Source: Spirochaetota bacterium
Lineage (GTDB): Bacteria; Spirochaetota; Spirochaetia; Treponematales; Treponemataceae
DNA: 64,000 bases
NCBI GenBank assembly: GCA_023443865.1
Contig: JAEZST010000011.1
Span: forward strand, 473,241 to 537,240
Direction: 5' to 3'
Part shown: positions 14,728 through 28,000 of the stretch, in pieces
Position numbering within the stretch: position 1 is the stretch's first letter
How the letters are laid out: every line of letters starts with the position of its first letter
Translations under genes and position numbers: made by a program
Notes under the pieces: model-generated
Seen by the model: only the letters and a program-made list of their open reading frames with translations
What the model was told of the DNA's origin: nothing
Databases searched by the model: none

Positions 14728-15972
14728 ATGGGAAGGAAAAAGAATAAACGGGAAACGGCGCGAAAGCGCGAGCCGGCACGGAAGGCTATAACCAAAAAAA
14801 CGCCCATCGTCGCGTGCGCCGCGGCCTTGGCAGCGCTTCTCGCCGCGGGAATCGCCTTCGCGCTTTACTCGACGCGGCCGATCGTCGTCTCCTTTTACGG
14901 AATCGACGCCGGAGTGAAGGAATCGCTCGAAAAGACGCTTACCGAGCGGAATGGCCCCGGCGCGAGGCCCCTCGCGTTCAGTACCCTCAATCCGGAGCTC
15001 GCGCTTTCGGAGCAACGGAAAGAAGCCCTCCGGTCTTCCGTCATCGTCCTCCCCGACGGGGCGGCGGCAAGGAGCCTGATAAGCGAGGCGGCGCCCCCTA
15101 AAGAATCGGACCTATCCCTCATGGCCTCGGCCATACGCAAGGCGGGCAGCGCGGGTTCAACGCGTTTCGCGCTCCCGATCCTCCTCGATACCGTCGAGCT
15201 CGCCTGGAACGTGCGGCTTCTCTCTCAGAAAGGCTTCGGCAAGCCCGCCACGCTCGGCGAGCTGGAATCGTCCGGAAGGGCGGTCAAACGGGCGACGACC
15301 TGGCCCCTTATCTGCGCCGGGGCGGAAGACGCGGACCTTTCCCAGTTCATCGGCGCGATCGTAGAGGCGGCGGGGGGAAGCAAAGCCCTGGACCGGCTTA
15401 CGGAAATGATCGAAGCGGGCAAAAAGATTGAAGATATCGCGGAGGATCCCCTGACGGGCCCCGGCCTCGGCATGATAACGCGCTGGAGGCGGGAGGGACT
15501 CCTTCACCCGGAGTGGCTCGCTGTCGACGGGAAAACCCTGGAAGCGCTCATGGCCGGCGACGCCGTGGCCTTCGTATTCATGCCGTTATCGAGGCACCGC
15601 TCCATAGCCCAAAATACCATAGAGAAATACGACGGCGCCTTCGTGCCGGCGGCGGAAAACCGCAGGGACAGGGCGTTCATCGCCCCGGCGACGGTAGCGG
15701 TGAGAATCGCGGGGAAACGGGAAGAAAGCGATACGGACGCCCTTTTCTCCTCCCTCGTGTCCGCGCCGGTCCAGAAGGCCCTTGCGGCCTCGACGGGCCT
15801 CGCCCCGGTTAATTCCTCGGCGGAGACCCGGGACATACAGGCCGCGAACGCGCGGCTTTGGGCCGCCGCGTCCTCGGGCCCTCGCCCGGACCCGCTAAGC
15901 GCCGCACTCCCGGATCCCCAGGCGAGAAAAGCCTTCGCCGGGGAACTCCGGGAATGGCTTAGGGGGCAGTGA
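14728..15972 (+). CDS. Membrane-anchored extracellular solute-binding-like protein
   Basis: A 414-residue protein. A very basic N-terminus (MGRKKNKRETARKREPARK) precedes one hydrophobic helix (residues ~28-48), giving a signal anchor with the rest outside. The exported part follows the type 1 solute-binding pattern: VVSFYGIDAGVKESLEK (strand/helix), a central FALPILLDTVELAWN, and ALAASTGLAPVNSSAE near the end, which matches the usual SBP tail motif. No permease genes are adjacent, so it may be an orphan or sensory SBP. It could deliver sugars to a distant ABC system. The stop is followed by a hairpin shared with the convergent giant gene. Confidence 0.65.
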   Translation: MGRKKNKRETARKREPARKAITKKTPIVACAAALAALLAAGIAFALYSTRPIVVSFYGIDAGVKESLEKTLTERNGPGARPLAFSTLNPELALSEQRKEALRSSVIVLPDGAAARSLISEAAPPKESDLSLMASAIRKAGSAGSTRFALPILLDTVELAWNVRLLSQKGFGKPATLGELESSGRAVKRATTWPLICAGAEDADLSQFIGAIVEAAGGSKALDRLTEMIEAGKKIEDIAEDPLTGPGLGMITRWRREGLLHPEWLAVDGKTLEALMAGDAVAFVFMPLSRHRSIAQNTIEKYDGAFVPAAENRRDRAFIAPATVAVRIAGKREESDTDALFSSLVSAPVQKALAASTGLAPVNSSAETRDIQAANARLWAAASSGPRPDPLSAALPDPQARKAFAGELREWLRGQ

Positions 15973-15977
15973 GGGAG

Positions 15978-15997
15978 GGCCCGCTTTAACGCGGGCC
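15978..15997. terminator. Hairpin between convergent genes
   Basis: A perfect 7-bp stem GGCCCGC/GCGGGCC with a six-base loop lies between the SBP-like gene (stop 15972) and the giant lipoprotein gene (stop 16015, minus strand). It lacks a clear T-run on either strand, so it may slow polymerase or stabilise 3' ends rather than act as a classical intrinsic terminator. Confidence 0.4.
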
Positions 15998-16014
15998 GCC
16001 CCCCGCCTTGGCGT

Positions 16015-19000
16015 TTATCTCTTTTGCGCCGTTTCTATATAGCCATTGGTGCTTTCCTTGATCTGGTACGCAAGCACCCCGTTCGAGGTTCCGTTGCCGT
16101 AACAGAATCCATAGTTAGTCGCCGTGTATCCGCTTCCTGTCTTAACATACGTTGAGGTACCCGAAACGGAAGGAGCCAAAGCTCCCGTGCCGGCATTTTT
16201 CCAAACGCCTACGTTAATTCGGTCCTGGGGAACGGAACTCGCCGTCGGTAAGAGCGCGATTTCCCAGGCTCCGGTATACTTGTCGGCGATTACCCCCGCG
16301 GGCGCCCGACTTGCAGTATTAGCGAGATAGGCGAATTTCGGGCGAACGGAAGACTGGGTGTAATACCCGATGTACGGAATGGCCACGCCCCCGACCATGG
16401 CCGTATCCAAGGTGATATTGGTACCGACGATTCCGTATGAATCGACCGTACAGGTTTCGGGCGTCACGTCCAAATACGAATCGAGATACGCGTACACAAG
16501 ATCCGCATTGTTGATGTCGTACGCCGCCATATGGATCCCCCCGGCCGCGTCGACGGCAATTTGGCAATATTCGCCCGCGTCGTTGAATATCACCCTCGGC
16601 GTAGACCATCCCGTTCCATCGGTCACGCCGGAACGATCTGTCGCGGGAGTGGTATTGTAACTGTACAGCAAGCGGTGCAACGTGGCGTCATACCAAGCGA
16701 TGACCACGACATCCGTGGTTTGGCTGGCTCCGGGAACGACGCCTATCGATACGTATTCTCCGGGATTGTTTCCCGTATTGCTTCCGGCGACCATGCTCTT
16801 ATACGTCGTGTTATACGCCGGCGGGTAACCTGTCTGGTCGGTATCGCGGAAATTCGTGAAATTCCCCTTCGTGTTCTGGGTATCGTTCAAATTACCGTAC
16901 CGGAACCGTATCTCCGCGTTAAGATCGTCAAAATAGGCCAGATAGATATTGGTAGACGTTCCATGGCGCGTCGTCGCGTACTGAGGCGAAAGGATCCGGT
17001 ATTTATTGAAATCGATAACGCCCCCGTTGTCCTGCCCAATCGATTCCATGCGCAGCGCGTTAACTCCGTCATACGAACCCGATTGCGACCGGCCGCTTCG
17101 GCCCCAACGGTCGGTCATGAACGAGAATTTATCGGCCGATCCGGAGTTAATGTCGCCGCCGGCCGCCGATCCATAGGTGCGTCCCGTTGCGTCATACGCG
17201 AAGGCGATCGAAGTCATGAAATCGTAACTGGCTTGCCAGTATATGTATGAGTATTCGGTGCCCCCGACGGTACCTCCCATGCTGTAATACAGCGGACCGT
17301 TCGTGAATGCGAAGCCGATCAATCCCGATGAGGGATTAATCTTCATGACCGGGTTTTCCACGCGGCCGGATATGGGAACGGCCGCCCTGTTGTTGAAACT
17401 CCACACGTCAAGCGTAATATCGTCCGTCAGGAGTTCGTTATTATCCCCGTTCGGAAGAACGTTATAGGCCGCGGAGTTTGAGTTACCATTATTCAATAAG
17501 GCTACCCCGTTCACCGCGAGGACAAGGTTTCCCGACGCGGCCGCGGACATGGGAACGGTAACGACTCCGCCCGCGCTGCTTTCCCCGGTAATGCCCGCCA
17601 CGTCGGCGCCGGTAAGATTGAAGCCGTTAAGAGTAATCGAATCCGCAGCGTTGACGGGATAACGTCCTAATGCGGTACGATCGAATACCGAAGGATTGCT
17701 GGCCTTCAGGCTCGATAATCTGGTCGTAACGCGGTTAACGTACGGCACCACGTCCACCTGGTAGGAAGGAACGTTGTTGGTCGTCACGCTTCCGGTCGAG
17801 TTGGCGGTCTCGCTGGATGCGTTGGGGCGCCGGTCCACCGCTATGATGCGGATCTGCCGGTCCGCGGCAGCCACGCCCGTTACGCGCGAGCTGTCCCAAT
17901 CGAGGCGCCAGTGCACCAGGTGTCCGCCCTGATCGAGGTAATCCTGATCGAGGGTAAGGGACCAGCCCTGGCTTTCCACCGTGGCGGCCACGGGTTCCCA
18001 GAGGCCGGTTGTCGTGTTGAAGGTCGCGAGGCGCGTATAGGTCCTGCCCAGCGTTTCCAGGGTACCGTCTCCGTCGGTGTCGAATTGGTTGGACGTAGTG
18101 GCGGCGTTCGTGAACGCGAAACCGCTCGTGTTGCCGTTTCCGATGAACATCCAGATCGACGAGAGGCGTTGGTCGTCGTAGACCGTGCCACGTACGCTGA
18201 CGCGGCCAGAAACCTTCGGGTCGAGATCGTACACGCCGGACGCCTGGTTGAATGTGCCAACGGGCAAGTCCGCCTCGAGTTCCACGTGGCCGTTGTCCTT
18301 GGAGCCTCCGTAGAGCGAATTGTTACCCATGCCGGTTCCCGTCCAGAAGAAGGGCGAAATGGCCGCGCGGGGGTTCACCCCGTCGGTTACGTCGATCTGA
18401 ATCGGCATGGTGAGGACCGCGTACTGGCTGTCGGTGCCGCGGGTGGTCTCCTCGGTGGAGTCCCAGATGCGTATGACGAGGGTACGCGCCGCGCCCACGA
18501 CGGTGGTAATAGTATCGCCGACCGCCGTAAGCTGTGCCGCGGTAAGGTCGATGGCATTGATTCCGGCGACTTCCGAGTCCCGGAGGTACGTATTGGTCCC
18601 CCCGTTCGTTAAGTCATGGCCGGTCACGGCCGTCCCGCCGTCGGAATCGAGGTACATCACGTAATCGAGGATTCCGTTTCCGCCCACCACGTCGATATCC
18701 ACGGAAGTGCGGCCCTTGGCGATGAAGGAGCTCGAGGCTACCGTCGCCACGGCCTGCTCGTTGCCGAGCCCGTCCAGGGCGCTATACGCCGGGACGCGCT
18801 CGCCGGCGGAAACGGAGCCGTTGCCGTCCAGGTCGGTGCCGAGGGTGACCGCGGCGAGCATGGGACGGTTATTCTGGACGCTGGTGGATACCAAGCCCGA
18901 GGCATAGTTGCCCGCCTTGTCGTAGGCCACCCAGTGAATCTCGATGGGACCGTCGGGAACGTTCCGCGAATCGATTGAGGCGGTCCAGGAATACAGGCCG

Positions 19001-22000
19001 CCGGACCGTTCCACGGCCTCGATAAGCCCGTCGCCGTCGTCGTTGGCGATGGACACGAGGGTATCGCCCGACCAAACGGGGGACTCGACCTTAAGGTTGT
19101 CCACCACGAGGGCATAGGCGATGTAGGCGTCCGTAACGGAAACGTCCACGGGATCGGCCCACTGGATGGAGCCCGTCGCATGGTCGACCGCGGAGATAAG
19201 GCGGTCGATGCCGCCGATTCTCACGAGCCCGCCCCGACGGACGTTGAGGTTTCCGATAATGGAGTTCGCCCGCAAGGTATACTGGTCGGGCCGCGCGAAG
19301 CCGGCGCTCGCCGAGGATATCGCGAGGCGCGGCAGGCCGTTCACCATGGTAAGGCCCGAAAGATAGGTGCGATTGGCGTTGCCCGTCCTCGTTTCCATGG
19401 GGTTATACACCCGGTCGCCGGTATCGGGGGTGACGTTCCGCTCGAAGTAGAAGGCCACGCGCTCGAAGCCGCTGCCCGATTCGTTGACCGTGGAAGCGAA
19501 GGTATAGGTATTGTTGCTCTGGACCACGGGAGTTGCCCCCGTTATCGCCGCGCCCGAATGGGTCAGCGTGGAAACGGTCGGGTTCTCGTTATCGTAATTT
19601 ATGCGAACCGTGGTGGTACTCGAAAGCTGGGGAGAGTTATTGTCCAGGGCCGTAATGGTAAACTGGATGTCTCCCGTGGAGCCCGCGACGGTGGCGAGGG
19701 GGATATTGAGGATATAGTTGCCCACTCCCACGTCGCCGGCGGTGCCCGCGGTGAACCAAGAGGGATTCGCCGCGAGGGAGCCGGTAATGTCGCCCGCGAG
19801 GGTAATGGCGGCGATTCCGCTTTCGTCGTCCACGGAGCCCGAGAGGGTCCAGTTGCCGCTAACCCACATGTCCGCCTGATACGGCTGTACCGTGGCTCCC
19901 TGCGTAATGGCCAGGGGCCGCAGGGAGCCGATCTTCGGGACGTTTTGGTCCACGTCGATCACGTAGGGGCCTACCCAAGTTCCGTCCACGGGGGTCGCGT
20001 TGATGTCCCGGGCCCGCACGCGGAAGGATATCCTGCGGAGCAGCTCCTCTACCGTGCCGGTACCGGCTGCCGCCGCCCCCGAAGAGGTCGCGCGGAATTC
20101 GGTGCCCACGTTGTTGTCGCTTGCGCCCAGGGCGGTATAATCGGTTCCGTTCACGGTAACGATGCGGTACACGCTGCCGTTCCGGATAGCGGTGGCCGCG
20201 ACGGTCCCGACGACGGGGTTAAACTCGCCCGCGGTATTGATGCTGCGGTTCCAGCTAATGGTACCGCTCGCGAGCTGCCCGTTATTGGAGTTAAACCAGT
20301 CCGTACCGTTGGAGGCCACGTCGGAGGCGTCGAACGACCCGTCGTTGTTCACGTCTATCTGCATCCATACGGAAGCCACGCCGTCGTCGTCCTCCGAAGA
20401 CCCGAACACGCGGATAATGCCGCCCATAACGCGGTTGGCGTCCATGGGATCGGGATAGACCACGGTGACCTTGGGCCTGTCCCCGGAGGGATCGACCTTA
20501 AGGACGTAGTTGGAGGTTGAGGTTACCGTCACGTTGCCCGCGTTGTCCTCGACGCGCATGACGACGGGAACGAGCCACAGGCCGAGATCGGCCCCGGTTC
20601 CGGCGGTTCCGTACGTCGCGTTGGCGTAGGTATCGATCTTGTTCGCCCCGGTAAAGTTGATCTGCCAGGCGATGTAGGGGGCCGAGGAGCTCACGTTCTG
20701 CCAGGCGGCGGAAGCGGGATCGAGATCCGCGTTAATGCCGACCTGGTACCTCACGGACTTGAGGCCTGAGCCGAGACCGTCGTCCGCGAGGCCCTTAACC
20801 TCGATGTCGCCGTTCACGGTGGAATTGACCACCGGGCTCTGGTGCGTCACCGTGGGCGCGGCGTTGTCGATCAATATGGTCCGGGTGGCCGTCGTTTGCA
20901 GGTCGGAGTTGTCGGTCACGGTCACCGTGAGGGACACGTAGCCGTCCGCCGCGAGGCTCACGTCTATGGCCCCGGTCGTGAAGAGTTGGGTGCGTACCGT
21001 GCCCGTGTCGCTTCCGGTCCCGTCACGGGTAGCGGTGAAGGAAACGCCCGCGGCGTTAGTGGCCGCGCCGAAGGTAGTGAAATTGGTGGCGGCGACCGTC
21101 TCGATCTGGTACACCCCGCCGCGCTTAATGTCCGTGGCGTTGACGATCGGCGCGTTGGTGAAGGTACCGGAAGCCGTGAAGGGCGAGCCGGCGACGCCGG
21201 GTACGGTGACGGAGACGCTCTTTATGCCGTTCGCGTCCGTTGCGGTAATGCCAACGGCGAACCGCTGGGCGCTGCCTCCGAAGGGGGCGTTGTTCGCGAG
21301 CGTTCCGGTAAAGGCGTCGGCGGCGTACGTAAAGGGAGACTGCCGGTCCACGAGAATGGAACTGCCCACTTCCGGGGTTACCGTGTCAACGCGGAAGGTT
21401 ACGGGAGCGCTCACCGTCGAGGCGCCGTAGCGAACGTAGGGCTCGTCCGCGGCGTCGGTGGTAAAGGTGGTCCCGCCGGTATCGGCCACGCGGAAGTATA
21501 GGGTTTTCTGCCCGTCTCCGGCGGAGGCGTTATAGCTCCACATTCCCCCGGTAAGCGTGACCGCGGTCCAGGAAGAGCCGTTTTCGGAAACCGAGAGCCC
21601 GGCCACCCCGTCGTCGTCGCTCACGGTACCGTACACGGTATTGATGAGCTTGAGGGTCGTGGAGCCGTCCACGTTCACGTTGGTTAGGGTTACCGTGGGA
21701 CGGTCGGAGTCCTGATCGACCGTGAGGGTGCGTTCCACGTCGGTGACGTTGCCCGCTACGTCGACGCCATGGGCCCGTACGCGGAGTTGGAGCCCCGCGG
21801 CCCCGGCGTCGCTATCGTAGTTAGCCGCCGCGAGGGTAATCGGCGCGGTCTGGAAGCCGCTGTGGGTCCAGGTGGTATCGAAGGCCATGGTTCCCGTCTC
21901 GGCGGCGATCCACTGCCACGAGCCGGCGGTAAACGTATATACCTGGAGCGTCATGGAATCCATGCCGTTCGTATCGCTCGCGGAACCGCTCAACGAGAAG

Positions 22001-25000
22001 GTCTTATTGACCGTGTTGCCGGTGGCATGGGAGCTAAAGGTGACGGTCGGGGCGGTCTGGTCGATGATGATCGACTGGCCCATGACGACGGAGCGCCTCC
22101 CCGCCGCGTCCGTAACGCGGAGGTAAATCTTCCGGTTGCCCGCGGCGAGGCCGGAAAGGTCCGTCACGGAGACCGTGGCGGTTCCCGCGACTATTGGCTC
22201 GCTATACACGGTGCCGGCGGCGAAATCCGAATCGCCTGCCTTCGCTTCGAGGAGCACGGGCCCGCTGGTGGCGTCGGTAGCGGTTACGGTGATGTCGAGC
22301 GAGCCCGCGCCGTTATCCACGGGAATAAGGAGGGGGCTCGTAATGTCGAAATCCGGGTCGATCGTATCGATCCAGACGGTTTGGTCGGTCCTCGGGGTCG
22401 CGCCGATCGAGGGTGCGCTCGCGTTTCCGGCGCGGTCCACGGCCCGAACCTGCAGCCGATTGTCGTTCCCGTCGGCGAAGGTAGCGGTGCCCGAGAAGGT
22501 AGCGGTGCCGGTCAGGTTGGACCAGGCGCCCCAGGAGATTCCGTTATCGGCGGAAACCCGGTATTCAACGTAAGAAAGCCCGCTTCCCCCGGTATCGGAG
22601 GCGCTGCCGCTCAGGGCCTGGCTACCCGCGGTAAACCAGGTTCCGTGTACGTTGGTTAAGGCGGTTACGGTCGGGTTCGTTTTATCTATCAGGACGTTTC
22701 TGGTCTGGCTCGAGGTCTTCCCCGCCGCGTCGGTCGCGGTAAAGACGAGCGTGTAGGGTCCCTCGGCCCTGGAATCGGTGTCGAAGGTATAGGACCAGGA
22801 CGTGCCCGAAGGGATAATGGCTTCCGGCGTACCTTCCGGAGTACCGTTCACGCTCACGCTCACGCTCAGCGTGGGCGCCGCGCTGGTATTGGAATCGCTT
22901 ATAGACCCGCCGAAGATAAGGTCCGCGTTCCGGTACTGGGTATCGGTTGAGCCTATAGCCGACTCGGTAAGCGTCGGCGGAGCCACGTCATAGTAGAAGT
23001 TAACGGAGGCGAGCCCCTCGTTCCCGAGCCTATCGGTTGAACGGACCCACAGGGTTTTCGGGCCTTCGATCGCGCCGAGATCCACGTTGGAGGCGCTCCA
23101 GTTTATGATCGCGTCCAGGGAACCGAGCGCCGTCCACGGCCCCGCGGCAGATACCAGGCTGTATTCCGCGTCAACGTTCGCCGAAGAGGCAAAGCCGACG
23201 CCGCCGGTATCGCGGCTCGTTCCCGAAATGCTCGTGAACTGGGTCGTTGACGATTCGCCGGAACCGGGCGAGGCGATGGCCACCGTCGGGGCGGTCGTAT
23301 CGATGGTAACGGTCTTGGCTATCGTCGTGGTAAGGCCCGAGGAATCCTGGGCGATGAACGTCAGTTCCCAGTTTCCGTCGTTACCCGCCACCGTCTGGGT
23401 GTAGGTCCAGGCGCCGAGCGAGGGCGTAATCGGCACGTCCGCGAGGGAAACGCCGTTTCGCTTCCGCTTAAGGGTCAGGGGCGCGCTTCCGTGAAGGGCG
23501 AGGTTATCCGAGATGGAACCCGAGTAGGTAAGGTTAATCCTGGTTTCGGCCGTGTTATTCTCGACCGTCTCCGTGAAAAGCGGCGCCGTGGCGTCGACCC
23601 TGACGGTATGGGGCCCGCTCACCGCGCTAACGTTGCCCGCGCGGTCTATGGACCGGAGATAGAGCTGGTTCGCGGCGCTCTGGGGGAAGGTAATCGTCCC
23701 TACCCAGTTCGTGGTCCCGCTTAAATCGGTCCAGGTAGCGTTGTCCAGCGAGTACTGCACCGAGGCGACCCCGGTATTCACGGTTCCCGCCGTATCGGCG
23801 GCCGATCCGCCCACGGTAACGTCGGTAAAACGCTGCCAGTCGGTCAGGTTCGTCGAGAGGGATACCGTCGGATCGGTCTTATCAAGCGATACCGTTCGGG
23901 TTACCGAACTATGCCTGCCGGCGGCGTCGGTGGCGGTAAACGTAAGGGTATAGGTACCCTCGGCCCGCGAGTCAGCGTCGAAAGAATAGGACCAGGCGCC
24001 TCCGGTAACCGCGACCGCGCCCATCGGAACGCCGTCTATGGTCAACGCCAGGGTGGGCAGCGCGCTGGCGTTCGTGTCGGTCAGCGTTCCGCTGAAGCTT
24101 ACGTCGGCGTTGGAGTAGCGGATATCGGTGTTGCCAACGAGGGTCTCGGCGAGAGCGGGATTCGCGTGGTCAGCCATAAAGGTCCCGCTCGACGAGGCGG
24201 AAACGTTGCCCGCCACGTCGGTAGCCCGTACGTATACCGTCCGGGTCCCTTCAGCAAGCGCCGACGCCCCAATGTCCGTCTTATACCAAACGGTCGTGCC
24301 GTTCAGGGCAAACCAATCTGCCCCGCCGTTCACGGAATATTCCACCTTATCGACGCCGCTGGAGGCGTGTACTGAGGCGTCGCTGGCGGTACCGCTCACC
24401 GATAGGCTGGTGTCCGCGTAGTAGCCGCCCGCGAAGGCGGCGATGCTTACCGAGGGCGCGACCGTGTCGATAAGCACGGTCCGGGCGGTCTCGGTCTCGC
24501 GGTTCGCTTGGTCGACGGCGGCGATCGTGTAGACCCACAGCCCCTCGAGGGCATGGCCGGAGGCCGCGACGGGATAGCTGTGGCTAAAGTTCTGCAGATT
24601 GTCCGCGGCAGTCCAGGACGCGGAATACAGCGTTCCCTGGGAAACGCCGTCGCGGGTCGCAGTGAGCGTGAGCGATTTCAGCGCGTTGGTATCGGAAGCG
24701 GCAATGTCCAGATCGAAATCGCCGGTCTGGAAAACCTGCTCGGTACCCACGCTGCCCGTGCCGGTCACGCCGAGGGTCGGGGCGGTCCTATCGTAATAAA
24801 AGTCCACGAAGGCGGCCGCGGCGTTTCCGAGGCGGTCCTGCGACCGCACGTAAAGGCGCTTGGCGCCCTCAAGATCGGCGCCTTCTTCCACCGTTAGGTT
24901 TATGCCCTTGGACCAGTTGTAACCGCTCCATTCGCTCGGCGTCGCGGCGGGATCGAACGCGGTCCAGGTCCCGTTAGAGCCGTCCGTTGAATCGAAGCTA

Positions 25001-28000
25001 TACTCCACGGCGGCGGTCGCGGGGAAACCAACGCCGGTTCCGTCGGAGGAAATGCCGTTAATGGCAAAGGCGGCGGAGCTTTCCTGCTGCCCGGTCTGGG
25101 GCGCGGCGATTCCCAGGGTCGGGGCCGCGGTGTCGATCTTTACCGAGCGGGAGGCCGTTGCCGTTTTTCCAGCGAGATCCACGACGGTGAGCGTAACGTT
25201 ATACATACCGTCGCCCAAGGCGGTGCCCAGGGTCCAGGTCCAGGCGCCGGTAGCGGGATTGAGATTGAATTGGGTCGTGCCGGCCCCGGGCGCCACGGTA
25301 ACCGCCGCGCCGCCGTCCTTGCTGTAGGCCAGCGTGGCGGAAGCGGGCGCGCGGCCGGGCGTTACCGCCGCGTCGTCGGCGATACCGGAGAAGGTCACGT
25401 TTACGTTGGAGGCCGTGGTTATGGGCGCGGCGTCGATAGAGGTCGCGAGGGTCGCCCGGGGATTGGCCAGGTCGATGGTGTAGTTCGCGGAAGCTTCGGC
25501 GCTCGCGTTACCCGCGTTGTCGGTGGCCCGCGCCAGGATTTGGCGGGTCGGGCCCTCGTCGATAGAGCCGAAATCATGGGTAAAGTACCAGACCGAGGTA
25601 CCCTCGGGAGCGTCCCAGGTGGTTCCTCCGTCCATGGAAATCTCAAGGGTCGCGACCCCTGAATCGGCTTCGACCACGGTGCCGCGGAAGGTGTATTCCT
25701 GGGTTGTGATGTTGATGTTAGAGGCGCTGCCCGTAATCGTGACCACCGGGGCGATCGCGTCAACCTGGACCTCCCTCGTAAGGGAAGTAACGTTGCCGGC
25801 GACGTCGGTCGCGGTGACCGTGTAGCGGTAAACGCCCTGGGCAGGGGCCGCGACGGCGAAAGACCAGCTTCCGTCGGCCGCGGGAACCACGGACTGGGCC
25901 GTCACGGCGCCGTTATTGAGGCTCCAGGCGACGGTCAGGGAATGAAGGGCGTTCGTATCCTGGGCAAAACCGGCGAGGGAGAACGCGCCGGTGCGGTATT
26001 GCCTTGAGGAGGAGCTGAAAAGGGACTCGCTCAAGGACGGGAGATTTTTATCGTATATAACCTGACAAACCGGCGTTACCGGTCCGTAGTTTTCCAGGGT
26101 CGCGTCGAAGGTATCGTCGGCGAAACGGGCCCACAGGTAATAGGTGCCCTCCGCGACGCTTCCGATCGGGACGCTCGCGGAGAAGCCCCGGTCGGTCCCG
26201 GTAAGGGCGTTATCCACCTCGGCGGCCGTCCACCCCGCGGTGCTCGCGCCGGAGGGGTCTGCGGAAGTCGGGGTAAAAAGGAGGATCGCGTTGGTAAGGT
26301 CGCCCGTGGCGAAGCCCCGAACGTTCACCAAAGAATCGGTCACTACGGCCTTGCCGGCGGCGACGTGGCCGACGCCCTTGAGCACCGGGCTCGCAAGGGA
26401 AACCAGCGTCGGCGGGGTATCGTCGACCTGATACGTCACCTCGCGAACCGACGAGGTATACAGGCCGTCGGCAAGCTGGAACCGCAAGGTCCTCGTGTCG
26501 CCCTCGGTGGGCGGCACGTCAAGGGTAATGGTCCAGGTATAGTTGGTTACGTATCCCGCGGTAGACTCGGTCCGCGTTATGACCGCGTCGGCCGGAACCG
26601 CGCCGTTCTCCGTCAAGGCGAGCGTAACGTCGGTATCGTCGTCGGAGCCCTTGACCACGACCTGGAATTTTCCGCCCGAGGAGTTGATCTTGGTATATAC
26701 CGTGGAGGAGCTCGTGCTCTTGTCGGGGCTCACGGAAATAAGGCTCGGCGCGCCCTGATTGATGCGGAAGCCGTACCGCTTCGTCACGGTGTGGGGAGCC
26801 TTATCCCCGGCGGTCACGTCGAGCTGGAACTGTCCCTGCGATTTATCGATGAGCAAATTCACGGAAAGATCGGCCCCGATGCTCTTTACATTCAGGTCGT
26901 CGGCATGCCACACGACGCGTTGATCGGTGAGCAGCGTTACGCCGTCGAGGTCGAAGGGCGTAAGGGCGATTTCCAGGGCGTCAAGGTCCAGGGGATCGCC
27001 GTTTTTGTTCCGGTAAATCGTTATCAGGGGATTCGGCAGCGGGGAAACGGTATTGTCCGTGGCGCGGGGAGTACCGCTGGCAATCGGAAGCGATTCGATC
27101 TCGATCGTCGGGTTTTGGCTCGAGGGCTCAAAGGAGAAATTGCCGTTATCGGCCAAGGCGAAATCGGAAGGCTGGCTGGAGATACGAAGCGAGGGAAGGC
27201 TCGCCGTGAGGGTCTGATAGCCGTAACCGTCCAAGGCCGCGAGGTTTCCGGCGTCGAACGCGGAAAGGTCGTTCAGCTTCGGATACGTCTCTCCCACCGC
27301 AAGGGCGTTGGATATATCGAGATAATTATAAAAGTGGGTGGTCGTGTTGCCGGTCTTTCCGGCGGTCAGCGCGGCGCCGGTTTCCGTCGGGTCGAGATAC
27401 TGGTACGCCGCGTCCTGCAGGTCGACCGTATACCAGAAAGTCCCGAGACCCGAGGGAGGAAGGGCGCTTTCCAGGGCGTGCCACAAGCCGTCCGGATCGT
27501 TGGCCTCGGTAAGGGAGAAGCTCCAGCTCGCGTCCGGGGGCATGGTATACGTAAAGGGCGTCGCCGAAACGGGCAAGCCCGCCGCGTCGAAAAAATACAC
27601 GTGGAGCCGGCTCGGCCCCGATTCGTCGTAGAACGTTCCGTTGAATTTTATGTCGGAACCGAAGGCGTCGAATTGGTTAACGTCGGCGAGGTTTCCCTTG
27701 GTGGAGGGCCGCTGTACCACCAGTACCGGCGGCGTGTTGTCCATATTGAAGGAGGTCGTGGCCGAGGTCCTCCGGCCCGCGCTGTCCACCGCCTCGGCCT
27801 TCACGTCGTAGCGGCCGTCGGCGGAGGGCTGGGGCACGGTGACCTTCCAGGTTTTCGCCGCCGCGTCTATCGTGGCCGACCAGGGGCCGAATGCCTTGCC
27901 CGCGTCCGCCCCGCTTTTCGCGGTCAATGTCACGAGCACTTGCGAAAGCCCGGTTTCGTCAGTGGCGCTGCCGGCCACCACGAAATCGCCCCGGATATAG

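Noticed and set aside
15978..15997. A confident intrinsic terminator
   Set aside because: The stem is perfect but lacks a T-run on both strands, so only a low-confidence entry is kept.
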